A stretch of 64,000 nucleotides of DNA from Deinandra increscens subsp. villosa (lineage: Eukaryota > Streptophyta > Magnoliopsida > Asterales > Asteraceae). A program made the position numbers and the translations under genes. A model generated the notes under the pieces. The model was not told the DNA's origin and searched no databases. It saw only the letters and a list, made by a program, of their open reading frames with translations. The stretch is taken from the NCBI GenBank assembly GCA_039602395.1, contig JBCNJP010000003.1, forward strand, positions 63,726,278-63,790,277, read 5' to 3'. Below are positions 10,977 to 20,908 of the stretch, in pieces. Each line of letters opens with the position of its first letter. The stretch's first letter is position 1.

Positions 10977-12262
10977 TTATGAAATGAAGCAGGAAAACAG
11001 GCAGGTGTTTATTGTTCCCGATTGACTTCTGGTGACTCTCTTGTTTATTGGACCGATAATGTTTGAAACAGGATGTTTCTTGTGAATTCCAATCTCTTCT
11101 ACTGTCGGAACTGGAATATTTGGGTCTAGAATACCCATCTGTACATCATTACTCGGAGTTTCACCAGATTCAATCACAGCATTGTCTTCTGAGTCTGAAT
11201 CGTTATTGATCGGTTCATTCTCAGGTTGATTTTCTGGAATTGCTTGATTTTGTAGATTTTCTTGATTTAAATTTTGTTGAACCTCCTGAGCGACTTCTTC
11301 ATTAATTTGGTTCTCAACCAAGTTGTCAGTTGTAGCAGTAACAGGTGATGTGGTACCATTCGTTGATTCATTCCTCCAAGAAATATCCGGAAGCACATCA
11401 GAGTAGATGGAATCCAGAATTGATGAAGTAATTTGAACAGAACCGTCAGACACAGATGCATCCACATTATTAGAAACTCCATGTAAACTTCCAGAATCAC
11501 CTGAAACCACACAATCACTAAAGTTAAAAGAAGAAGTGAAATTCTCTAAGTCATACATGCCATCTGAGTCAGGTTCTCTGGAATTATGAGTGTGCTCATT
11601 AAAATTGATGTTGCACGACTCCATAATCACCTGAGTTCTTTTGTTGTACACTCGATATGCCGCAGAGGTCATCGAGTATCCAACAAAATAGCCTTCATCT
11701 GCCCGAGGGACAAATTTAGCTAACTGCTCAGACTGAATTAACACAGTACAAGGGCATCCATAGGGCTTTAAGCGCTTTAGCACTGGTTTTTGTTTTGAAA
11801 ACAGCTCAAAGGATGTCTTGTTGGCATGTTTGACCAAAAGAGTTCGGTTCAGGACATAGCAAGCAGTATTGACTGCTTCTACCCAAAAAGACAGTTTGAG
11901 GTTAGAATCAGCGATCATCGTCCGAGCACACTCGATTATTGTGCGGTTCTTTCTTTCAGCAATCCCATTCTATTGAGGAGTATTGGGAGAGCTAAATTGG
12001 CGAGTGACGCCCTTCTCGTTCTAAACGAGTCGATGACGTGATTCCTAAACTCCGTCCCATTGTCAGATCTAATTATTCGAACTTTTTCTCTGCTTGCGTT
12101 CTCGATGCGTGTAACAAAATCCTTGAGTATCCCCGGAGTCTCAGACTTCTCCCTTAAGAAAAATACCCAGGAATATCTCGAGTAATCGTCAGTGATGACA
12201 AGGCAGAAAGATTTCCCCCCTAAACTCTTGATATTAACTGGTCCAAAGAGATCCAGGTGCAA
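10977..12262 (-). pseudogene. Copia integrase, element A
   Basis: The integrase core begins at MHLDLFGPVNIKSLGGKS and contains the acidic-residue contexts DDYSRYSWVFFL and RSDNGTEF. It continues after a frame break near 11,920-11,940 into the C-terminal arm (AVNTACYVLNRTL, then the KRLKPYGCPC region) and a Ser/Asn/Gln-rich linker ending before the RT. In Copia elements integrase inserts the cDNA copy and lies before the RT. The frame break makes it non-functional as it stands. Confidence 0.9.
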
Positions 12263-12273
12263 CTATTGAAGGA

Positions 12274-12861
12274 TTATTGTAGTTCTTCCAGGCGGCTTCG
12301 ATTTATGAGACGTTTTATGTTGTTTTCCCTTCGAGCATGCAACGCAGTTATCGATTTGTAGGAATTCTTTGTCTGGTAGCCCAAAGACATGTTTCCCCTA
12401 ACCAGGCGATTCATGTTATGGAAATTAACATGTCCCGTTCGTCGATGCCACAAAGTTGAACCTTCCTCTAAAGCTTTAGCCAAAAAGCATGCAACTGAAC
12501 TAGTTGGCTTTGCAGCATTCATGTCCATTGCATATATGTTCCCCCTGCGATTTTCCCGGAATAAAATCTGATCTTCAGGTACTTTAAAACTAGGTTTGAG
12601 AATGTAGCATTCCCTATCGTCGAAGAACATTGGCATTTTATTGTCGCATATCTGCGAGACGCTCAGCAGATTGAATTGCAGATTTGACACGAGGTTGACT
12701 TTTTCAAAAGAGACTTCACCATTAGTTAGGTGACCAGTTCCAATTATTTGACCACCTTTCTTATTTCCACCAAAAGCAACAGAACCTCCTCCAGATATCA
12801 GTTTGACATCATGCAAGAGATCCTTGTCACCTGTCATGTGCCGGGAACAGCCACTATCCAT
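12274..12861 (-). pseudogene. Copia protease and pre-integrase domain, element A
   Basis: DSGCSRHMTGD near the start is the aspartic-protease active-site motif of Copia elements (D-S-G). LWHRRTGHVNFHNMNRLVRGN is the zinc-binding pre-integrase domain. The segment reads from about 12,861 on the minus strand and runs into the integrase at 12,262 after a stop or frame change. Protease normally cuts the Gag-Pol precursor. Confidence 0.88.
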
Positions 12862-12914
12862 GTACCACAGATTTATTGACTTCTTTCATTGTTCCTGCAC
12901 AAACAAAGAAAAGA

Positions 12915-14617
12915 TTAGTTCATAGATGAACCCTGGTCTTTGGGACCACGGGTTTTCTTGGCATTCTGTTTCTTAGGTGGACGAGTAGCAGGGGTGGTGG
13001 CTTGAACAAAAGGCCTTTGAGGATCAGCCAAAGGAGACCATGGTGCTCTTGGTCTCGTGGTAATTGGAGGTGGGCAGTTTGCTGTTCCAGAGACTACCGG
13101 TTGAAAGAATCCAGTACTTGCCCCCAATCCTCGTGTATAGTGAGGTGTTGCTCCACTGAAAAACTGTTGGTTCTAAAAATTTGGCATGAACATTTGCTGA
13201 TTATTCATGTACTCATAGTCTTCACTGTAGTTCCCATAAAACCGAGGCCATGGCTGAGTGAAGGGCGGTCTCATCATTCTAGGTCCATAGGGTGCAACCA
13301 TAGGTGGATTGTACCCCATATGTGCTTTTGTTGAGTTGAAAGGACAACCCCTAGCAGCATGACTTGGGTCTCCGCAGACAAAACACCCAATAGTGTTAGC
13401 AGACCCACTTGGATTCCCGGTCACAGTTGGAACCACCTTTTGAGCAGGTGTGACCTTTATTTCAGCAACAGGTTCTCCTTCTCCTTGAACAACAGTTTTC
13501 TTATTCCGCCTTTGTTGTTGTTTTTCTTCTTTAAAGATGATTCAGCGCCTTTATTTTCTTCCAAATTCATGGACATTGCAACAGCAAGTTCAGCAACTTG
13601 AGGTTTAAATACCCCAGTCTTCTCAGTGTAAGCAACATTTTTAGTTGAAATATTCTTCATCTTATTCTTTGCGGGTTGCTTAACTGATGTAGACGAACTT
13701 GCACCAGCTTGACTAGCCGATGGAGTTGAGTTGCATGACTGAAACAGCTTGATGGAAGACATCGGTGTAACTTGAGATGGGATCATTTCAGGTGCAGGAG
13801 CAGAAGAGATCACCTTACCATTGGTGATTATGACAAAGTGTTGTGTGTCACCCATGGGTTTACCATCACCCAAACTTAGCTTATTTTGTGCAACAGTAGC
13901 CAGCTCATTAACGAGATCAGTTTGGCTAAAATCTGAGTTAGCAGTTTTAGCTTTGGGCTTGTGCCTTTTAGGAACTTTAGGTTTCATTGAAACAGATTTT
14001 CCCTTAAACAAAGTTTGAGTTTCGCTAAAGGATGAAGATTGAGAAATTTTCTCACTATCAGTTATTATTTTAAAAAACTCAGATTCTGCCTTCTGCCTTA
14101 CCATATCTTCAGATATGCCAGTATCAAATGACTGTAATGAGCTAGACTCAAAGTCATTCAAGTTTAGTGAACTTTCAACAGATGGAAGGCTTGAGCCACT
14201 TTCGTAGCCTGACAGTTTTTCTTCCATTTGCTGAATTTCAGACTTGCTAGGAACAGACTCATTATTCAAAAATCTGATGTGGCTTCGGGAATTTATTTTA
14301 GTAAGTTCAGGTATTTGAAAATAGTTATGATTGAGTGGATGCTCAACAGCAGCATCATCAATTTCTCGGGTTAAACCCAAACCATTTTGTACTCATTTAA
14401 AAATATCCTTAGCCACATCACCTGCCAGGTTAGAAGGATTAAGTCTCATCAAATCAATTATTTCCCGAGCCTGAACATAGTTCTTGCTTAGGGTTGAAAA
14501 ACGAGTCACTAAATCCTCTAACTGAGTTCGAAGAGATATTTCAGTATGTTTCATAACCTCAATATCATCCTGCAAGGACTTTATTTTGGTCAGGAAATCT
14601 AGTTCCTTAGCTTGCAT
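12915..14617 (-). pseudogene. Distal gag segment with second zinc knuckle, element A
   Basis: Three broken open frames (14,617-14,393; 14,380-13,457; 13,436-13,173, plus a Pro-rich tail to 12,915) sit between the first gag zinc knuckle and the protease. The first part is predicted coiled coil by its heptad look (LTKIKSLQDDIEVMKHTE). Then comes a Ser-rich, Lys-rich stretch. A second, CCHC-like motif reads CFVCGDPSHAARGC. Element D has the same order of knuckle, coiled coil, Ser/Lys-rich region and second knuckle in its gag, so this long gag is a shared trait of the two elements. Confidence 0.7.
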
Positions 14618-14757
14618 TGACTTGACCAGACATTCACTCGCTATTGCCTTTTCAACTAACTCTTCGTTATAAAGGCGATACCGAGCGACTTCCTTTACAC
14701 AGGACTCTGAGCATAAAAGGGATTTTACCGTATCGGGTATGAGTTCCTTTTGTCAGT

Positions 14758-16419
14758 TTATTGATTTTTGCTCAGCATCAGATTCAACTTTGAGGAGCCT
14801 TCAACAATGCTGGTCACAAAAGCAGCATCTTCAGAAATTTCATCCACATCAGCCATGAGTGCAAAATCAGTCGGATAAAGCGGATCAAAGAAGGAATCTT
14901 CCTCAATCTTGGGTTCATCAGATGAATTCACCATTAATGCATAATCCACACTTGCCGATGCTTGAATCTGATTGGACCATGTGTAGTTAGGATCACTCAG
15001 AGACATGAGTGCTTTCTCTGGGTTGTCAGCACGCTTAGCAGAGTTGGAACTGGAACCCTGGTGTGTAGTACCAGCAGGTTGTGACTTCTGATATGAATAG
15101 TTGCCCTGATTTTGACTTGAATTATTATTTCCACCAGATGTCACAGGGATCTGTCTCAGTTTTGGCTTCTTACACTCACGTGCAAAGTGTCCCAGACCTT
15201 GACAGTTGTAACACTGGGCTTTCGATTTGTCAAAGCCAATAGTAGCACCAGGTTGAGACTGGAAAACTTTCCTCCCAGTTTTCTTGAAAAACTTCCTAGT
15301 GCGGGCAGCAATCATACCAAGTTGCCACTTGATATCCATTTCTTCGAGATCATCAGCAGGAATTTGATCCAGGTCTTCTTGGCACAATGACATGCCCTCA
15401 ATACATCCTGACATTTGGGAAGCCAGGCATGCTACAAGAGCATTACACATCTCCTGATCTTTGTCAGTCAGGCCAACAGATGAGGTTCCAGATGGGTAAG
15501 CAGCAGATGACTGAATCACAGGTGTGACTGGCTGTTGAGCAACGAAGGGAGTCTGACAAACAGGTTTTTGAGGAGAAACTTGAGCAGCAGCTTGAACAGA
15601 AGAGCAAGACCCACCCGCAAAGTAAGGAAATTCGAGGTCATTCTCATTAGGAGCAAGGAAGGCAGCATTTGGAACAACCTCAGTGGCCCTTTTATTGGTA
15701 ACTTTCCCCATAAGTGAATTACCATCTCTTTCAATAGCAGCAATTTCATAGCCTCTTACTTTGTCAATAAGATCCATGTAGTCCATAGTGGCTAAGTCAC
15801 TGCTTTCAAGCAAGTAGATGACATATGGAGCAAAGTCTCGAGGAAGTGACTTCAGAATTTTCTTAGATATGGCTGGCATCTCAGGTCGGATTTGGTTATT
15901 TTGCATTTCACAGATGAGTCTGCAGAAGTCTGTCACATGAGTCTCAAAGGAGTCTCCAGCAGTGTGAGCAAAGGTGTTGAAACGCAATTTGAGAGAATCC
16001 AGTCTTCTCTCTTTAGTCTCAAGATTTCCCTCATACTTTTTCTCAAGTGCAACCCAGATTTTATGAGCAGAGGTTGCTTCAGTGAAATGAAAAGCAATGT
16101 CATCAGACAGTGCCATTTTGATGCACCCGAGAGCACGTTTGTCAACCTTCATCTGGTTATGTTCAGCAGGAGTGTAGTCCTCAAGTTTCTTTGGAACACG
16201 CCTTTGGGGAGGTGGTGGATCAGCTCCAGCAACAGTAGCCACTGGTTCCACATAAAACACCTTAGGACCACATTTCACTGAGGTCAACAGATCATAATCC
16301 ACATACTCAAGGTGACACTGAAACTTTTTCTTCCAATCATCATAATTTGCAGCCCCAAGCAATTTAGGAGGCCGGTTATTGCCCTGGAACATTTGATTTG
16401 CAGAGGTAAACTCAGACAT
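14758..16419 (-). CDS. Copia Gag (UBN2-type), element A
   Basis: This is a 553-codon open frame starting at an ATG about 750 bases downstream of the PBS. Residues about 15-250 form the UBN2-type capsid domain (PPKLLGAANYDDWKKKFQCH, later LRFNTFAHTAGDSFETHV). A Gln/Pro-rich linker follows, then QLGMIAARTRKFFKKTGRK and a CCHC zinc knuckle CYNCQGLGHFAREC near residue 410. Gag packages the element's RNA in virus-like particles. The frame is intact to 14,758, but the rest of the polyprotein downstream is broken, so at most a truncated Gag could be made. Confidence 0.88.
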   Translation of the reverse strand: MSEFTSANQMFQGNNRPPKLLGAANYDDWKKKFQCHLEYVDYDLLTSVKCGPKVFYVEPVATVAGADPPPPQRRVPKKLEDYTPAEHNQMKVDKRALGCIKMALSDDIAFHFTEATSAHKIWVALEKKYEGNLETKERRLDSLKLRFNTFAHTAGDSFETHVTDFCRLICEMQNNQIRPEMPAISKKILKSLPRDFAPYVIYLLESSDLATMDYMDLIDKVRGYEIAAIERDGNSLMGKVTNKRATEVVPNAAFLAPNENDLEFPYFAGGSCSSVQAAAQVSPQKPVCQTPFVAQQPVTPVIQSSAAYPSGTSSVGLTDKDQEMCNALVACLASQMSGCIEGMSLCQEDLDQIPADDLEEMDIKWQLGMIAARTRKFFKKTGRKVFQSQPGATIGFDKSKAQCYNCQGLGHFARECKKPKLRQIPVTSGGNNNSSQNQGNYSYQKSQPAGTTHQGSSSNSAKRADNPEKALMSLSDPNYTWSNQIQASASVDYALMVNSSDEPKIEEDSFFDPLYPTDFALMADVDEISEDAAFVTSIVEGSSKLNLMLSKNQ

Positions 16420-17165
16420 GGTGAAACAAGTGTTGTTTCTCCACAGAAATGCTTAATGGGTCAAACGGGTCGAGAATTCAGAAGTTTGCTTCAACGGATG
16501 CAAAGATTGAGGTTAATTGATCAAAACCTACAAAACAAACATCATGAAGCTTATTTAGTTTGAATCAATCAAGTAATTAAGTCAAATTTGAAATTTTCAA
16601 ATTTTCAAGACTTAGAAAATTTTCCAGCCATGTTCTTGAGCATAATCACCAGGTCAAAATTAAATTTCACGAAATCAAGTTTTTAATGCACCAATAGCTT
16701 AGGAATTTACTTAGGAACAAATTTGTTAACTACAACAAACTCCAAAAACCACTTAATCTATGTGAAATCGGATCAAACAGTGATTCTGATGAAAAACATC
16801 CAAGAACACAATCTTTTGCTCTAAAATCTTCAATACTTGATGTATTTGAGTGATTCAAGTTGCTATCATCCCTAAATCATGAGTCTAACATGTATGCATG
16901 TTCAATTTTGACTCAAAATCAGTGGACAATGGACTTTATTATTCAAAAGAAACGCACAGCACGTATGCTCTGTGTTCGCATAAATCTGGAAATCTCAAAA
17001 ATTGACCATTTACTGTGCTTATTGATGAAATCTAAGCATTCCAACAGATTCCTTATGAAATTTCGTTCAAAATGGTTCAAGGAATCACACAAACACCTAG
17101 ATTTGATGATTTGAATGAGTGATTCTTCAAGTTTTTGAGAAAACTAAAGAACATGAAGAACAATG

Positions 17166-17177
17166 GCTCTGATACCA
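17166..17177 (-). other. Primer-binding site of element A
   Basis: The minus strand reads TGGTATCAGAGC, complementary to the 3' end of plant initiator tRNA-Met. It lies four bases inside the 5' LTR and fixes the direction of transcription as leftward. Confidence 0.92.
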
Positions 17178-17386
17178 TTAATCAGGACCAAATTTGAGCC
17201 TTTACTCATCCAATACACAGATTCAAGTGCGGAAATCATGAATCCATGATCAAATCATAGTGTTTGCTTGTTGAAATCCTTAGATTTCGCCTCTGAAACT
17301 CAAGAACTTGAGGGTTTTCACACACAAGTGCTCTCTCTCTTCAAACAACCGTCCAGAGTCCTTATTTAGGGTTATTCTAGTGTTGC

Positions 17387-17394
17387 TATTTATA
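17387..17394 (-). promoter_or_regulatory. TATA box in 5' LTR of element A
   Basis: The minus strand reads CCAGTATAAATAGCAACAC, followed about 40-60 bases on by CT-rich sequence (GAAGAGAGAGAGCAC). The array ends about 80 bases upstream. The same box is present in the 3' LTR. Confidence 0.65.
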
Positions 17395-17466
17395 CTGGAG
17401 AGAGCACAGGTCATGATTGCACTGAAATCAAGAGAATGTTATTGAAGTTAGTGAAATTTATGTCAT

Positions 17467-18200
17467 CAGACTGATGAGATCGCCAAGAACAACTGTGAAA
17501 TCGCCAAGAACACTTGGTGAGGTCGCCAAGCCTTGGTGAGGTCGCCAAGAACAAAACCCAGATCACCAAGTCTTGGTGAGTCGCCAAGAGCAACCCCCAG
17601 ATCGCCAGGATCTTGGTGAGGTCGCCAAGAGCAACTCCCAGATCACCAAGTCTTGGTGAGGTCGCCAAGAGCAACTCCCAGATCACCAGGATCTTGGTGA
17701 GGTCGCCAAGAGCAACTCCCAGATGACCAAGTCTTGGTGAGGTCGCCAAGAACAAAATCTAGATTGCCAGGATCTTGGTGAGGTCGCCAAGGGCAACTCC
17801 TAGATCACCAAGTCTTGGTGAGGTCGCCAAGAGCAACTCCCAGATCACCAGGATCTTGGTGAGGTCGCCAAGAAGGAAATCCAGATCACCAAAGCTTGGT
17901 GAGGTCGCCAAGGTTGGTGAGGTCTCCAAGGCTTAGCAGCGAGTTCTCCAAGAGAAAAAGAGATCTCCAAGGCTTATCAGCGAGATCTCCAAGAACAATC
18001 GAGATCTGCAAGTCTTATCAGCGAGATCTCCAAGAACAAACGAGATCTCCAAGGCTTATCAGCGAGATCTCCAAGAACAAACGAGATCTCCAAGGCTTAT
18101 CAGCGAGATCTCCAAGAACAAACGAGATCTCCAAGGCTTATCAGCGAGATCTCCAAGAACAAAATCCAGATCTCCAAGACCAGTGTCCAAATCGCCAAGA
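17467..18200. repeat. Expanded GAGGTCGCCAAG array with two higher-order units
   Basis: There are two regimes. From about 17,530 to 17,935 a unit of about 41-43 bases repeats, joining CTTGGTGAGGTCGCCAAG to GCAACTCCCAGATCACCAGG. From about 17,936 to 18,160 a different unit of about 41 bases repeats, joining CTTATCAGCGAGATCTCC to AAGAACAAACGAGATCTCC. Both are built from the same 12-base word. Such higher-order structure indicates recent local expansion by slippage or unequal exchange. Confidence 0.92.
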
Positions 18201-18371
18201 CTATCTGCAAAATCACTAAGAACAATCCCAAAACTCCAGGAATCATTATGGGATCGCTAAGGGTTGTAATTATGAAATCACTTAGTGTTATTAGAAAAAC
18301 CCAAGTGAAGGATGAAACCAACTCCTAAGGTGTAATGTTTGAGTTGCCACTAACCTAAGATAGGTCTTACA

Positions 18372-19116
18372 CATGTGTGCATCTACAGGATCACCACTAC
18401 AGTCACTTGTAAGCTTGTGGGATGTGGAAATAGGAGTCTTCGTGCTAGAAGTTGCCTACATATCAAAATGTTTAAGCATATCTTGAATGTATTTAGATTG
18501 GTTAAAGAAAATACCAGAGTCAGTTTGCTTCACTTGAAGCCCAAGAAGAAACTAAGTTCTCCCATTGACCTCATCTCAAAATTTGCTTGCATAAGAGGTT
18601 CAAATTCTTTACAGCGAGCAGAAGTGGAGGAACCCAAGATGATGTCATCCACTTAAATCTGAACTATCAACATATCTTTACCAACTTTCTTGATGAAAAG
18701 TGTTTTGTCAATTGCTCCTCTCCTGTACCCATTCTCCAAGAGATAATTCGAAAGGGTTTCATACCAAGTTCTAGGAGCTTTTTTGAGGCCATATAAAGCT
18801 CTGATAAGCTTACACATTCTGTTAGGATGGTGTGGGTTCTCAAAACGTGGAGGTTGACACACATGCACTTCTTGATCAAGTAACCCATAAGGAAAGGCAC
18901 TTTTGACATCTATTTGAAACACTTGGAAGTTATTAAATGAAGCATAAGCCAAGAAGACTCTGATGGCTTCAAGTCTGGCTACAGGAGCAAAAACTTCATC
19001 ATAGTCAATACCTTCCTCTTGAGCATACCCTTGCACTACTAACCTTGCTTTGTTCTTCACCACTATTCCTTAGTCATCCTTTTTGTTTCTAAACACCCAT
19101 TTGGTACCAATTAGCT
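18372..19116 (-). pseudogene. Copia reverse transcriptase fragment (element I)
   Basis: The minus strand encodes KARLVVQGYAQEEGIDYDEV, then IDVKSAF and YGLKKAPRTWYETL, a Copia RT close to but distinct from element A. A TAA replaces the tyrosine codon of the catalytic YVDD box at about 18,655, leaving VDDIIL in the following sequence. It stops abruptly at 18,371 where the 5' LTR of element A begins, and its continuation is not seen on the other side of element A. A run of 11 C at 19,117-19,127 breaks the frame at the upstream end. Confidence 0.88.
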
Positions 19117-19127
19117 CCCCCCCCCCC

Positions 19128-20908
19128 TTATGGCAAATCAACTAATACCCATACCTTTTGTTTGTTGATCTCAAACAGTTCTTCTTGCATAGCTTCCACC
19201 CAACTATTATCTTTTAAAGCTTCAGTTACCTTGGTAGGAACTTCTTGTGACAAAAAGGCAGCATGCAAGCATATGTTTGCATCAACAGACTTGCTTCTTG
19301 TCATCATAGGTGCTGACACATCTCCAATAACATTCTCCAAGGGATGATACTTGCTGATTCTTCTATCTTGAAACATTGGGAACTCATGGCTTCTTTCATT
19401 GGTAGGAAAGTTAAGTTGTGGAAGTATCACATCAGAATCAATATTACCAATAGGTGAGATGAGATCGGTTGGTGTGTTTAACTCTTGGGAACAACGCATT
19501 GACCCATAGGATTCATGTTCAAAATTGATTCATGTTCAGAATTCACCAAAGACCCTGAACTGTTATTTTCCGTTTCAACTTGAACTGGAGATTCAGTTGA
19601 AGTAGGTTCCATTTGAACTTGAACCGGAAATTTTTCCGCTTGGTTTTGAACCGGAACAACATCTGCTTCAATTTGAATGACATCAAGAGTGTTATTCACA
19701 ACAGTTGGCTTTAATGGCTTCGTGCTAACTGAAGAAAAGAATGGAGGGTCAATTAAGAAGTTCTTTGTACTATTCCTCCAATGTTCATCAGCAGAAGTTT
19801 TGATTACCTGTTCCTGCACAGAATTACTAACATGCTTCTCAACAGTTATGTTGAAGGCGGTGGTTAGTGAATCAATGTCATATAACCAAGTGGGCTGAGA
19901 AGTAAAGTTGTTCTTTGATTTCTCATTAAAGAACACATTTAGTGTTTCTTCAACAACTGTAGTTCCCTTGTTGTATACTCTATATGCTTTTGAAACACCA
20001 GAGTAAGCAACAAAATATCCATCATCTGCCTTTTCAGCAAACTTTGGCAATAGCTCATTAGTAATAAGGATGGTAACAGGACACACGAAAGACTTAAAGA
20101 AATAGATGTTTGGTTAGTGAATCAATGTCATATAACCAAGTGGGCTGAGAAGTAAAGTTGTTCTTTGATTTCTCATTAAAGAACACATTTAGTGTTTCTT
20201 CAACAACTGTAGTTCTCTTGTTGTATACTCTATATGCTTTTGAAACACTAGAGTAAGCAACAAAATATCCATCATCTGCCTTTTCAGCAAACTTTGGCAA
20301 TAGCTCATTAGTAATAAGGATGGTAACAGGACACACGAAAGACTTAAAGAAATAGATGTTTGGTTAGTGAATCAATGTCATATAACCAAGTGGGCTGAGA
20401 AGTAAAGTTGTTCTTTGATTTCTCATTAAAGAACACATTTAGTGTTTCTTCAACAACTGTAGTTCTCTTGTTGTATACTCTATATGCTTTTGAAACACCA
20501 GAGTAAGCAACAAAATATCCATCATCTGCCTTTTCAGCAAACTTTGGCAATAGCTCATTAGTAATAAGGATGGTAACAGGACACACGAAATACTTAAAGA
20601 AATAGATGTTTGGTTTTCTACCCCTCCAAAGCTCATAAGGTGTTTTGTTTTTGCCCTTAACAATTAAAGTCCTGTTTCGGACATAGCAGGCAGTCTTTAC
20701 TGCTTCAGCCCAAAAGATTACAGGAAGTTTGTAATCAGCCAACATTGCCCTAGCAGCTTCAATCAATGTTTTATTTCTCCTTTCAGCAACTCCATTTTAT
20801 TGTGGAGTTCTGGGAGCACTGAACTGACTTGTTATCCCTTTTTCTTCACAAAAAGAATTTAAAACATGATTAATAAATTATGTGCCATTGTTACATCTGA
20901 TTACCGGG
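19128..20908 (-). pseudogene. Copia integrase fragment with internal triplication (element I)
   Basis: The minus strand encodes the integrase core end (NGVAERRNKTL region at about 20,780), AVKTACYVRNRTLIVKGK, then a C-terminal arm (DDGYFVAYSGVSKAYRVYNK) and a low-complexity linker running into the RT. The core Asp of the usual SDNGTEF-type motif reads Asn here, and the Glu position is a TAA. A 250-bp segment is present three times in tandem, which breaks the frame. The fragment ends at about 20,908 in a sharp junction with plus-strand Gypsy sequence. Confidence 0.85.
19861..20610. repeat. 250-bp tandem triplication
   Basis: Three head-to-tail copies start at 19,861, 20,111 and 20,361. They differ at only a few positions (for example GTTCCC/GTTCTC, ACCAGAG/ACTAGAG, GAAAGACT/GAAATACT). 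The period is not a multiple of three, so each junction shifts the reading frame of the integrase arm. High identity suggests a recent event, or an assembly artefact. Confidence 0.93.

Larger units (their letters stand above)
2519..18371 (-). mobile_element. Element A: SIRE-like Copia LTR retrotransposon, composite and decayed
   Basis: Reading the minus strand, the order is 5' LTR (18,371-17,182), initiator-Met PBS, gag, protease, integrase, reverse transcriptase, RNase H, about 6.4 kb of post-pol sequence with an env-like ORF, polypurine tract and 3' LTR (3,097-2,519). The Copia domain order and the post-pol ORF point to the SIRE/Maximus lineage. All coding parts are interrupted. The flanks do not form a clear target-site duplication (ACATG against CATAT). 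The right flank is a Copia RT that does not continue on the left, so the unit is probably a recombinant rather than one clean insertion. Confidence 0.85.
17182..18371 (-). repeat. 5' LTR of element A (1,190 bp, array-expanded)
   Basis: It is homologous to 2,519-3,097 at both ends but about 611 bases longer. The extra length is an expanded array of the GAGGTCGCCAAG word. On the minus strand the order is TGTAAGACC start, array, TATA box (plus-strand TATTTATA at 17,387-17,394), CT-rich leader, then the PBS. LTRs are identical at insertion, so the array changed copy number later or the two LTRs come from different elements. Confidence 0.92.

Noticed and set aside
17411..17755. Minus-strand open frame of 114 codons with repeated LGDLGVALGDLTK
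   Set aside because: It is a translation of the short-word array in the 5' LTR; the repeat, not a gene, keeps the frame open.
17467..18200. CRISPR-like alternation of repeats and spacers
   Set aside because: The genome is plant nuclear, words are degenerate and of variable spacing, spacers are not unique, and there are no associated genes.
17896..18219. Plus-strand open frame with repeated ARSPRT
   Set aside because: Same array read on the other strand.
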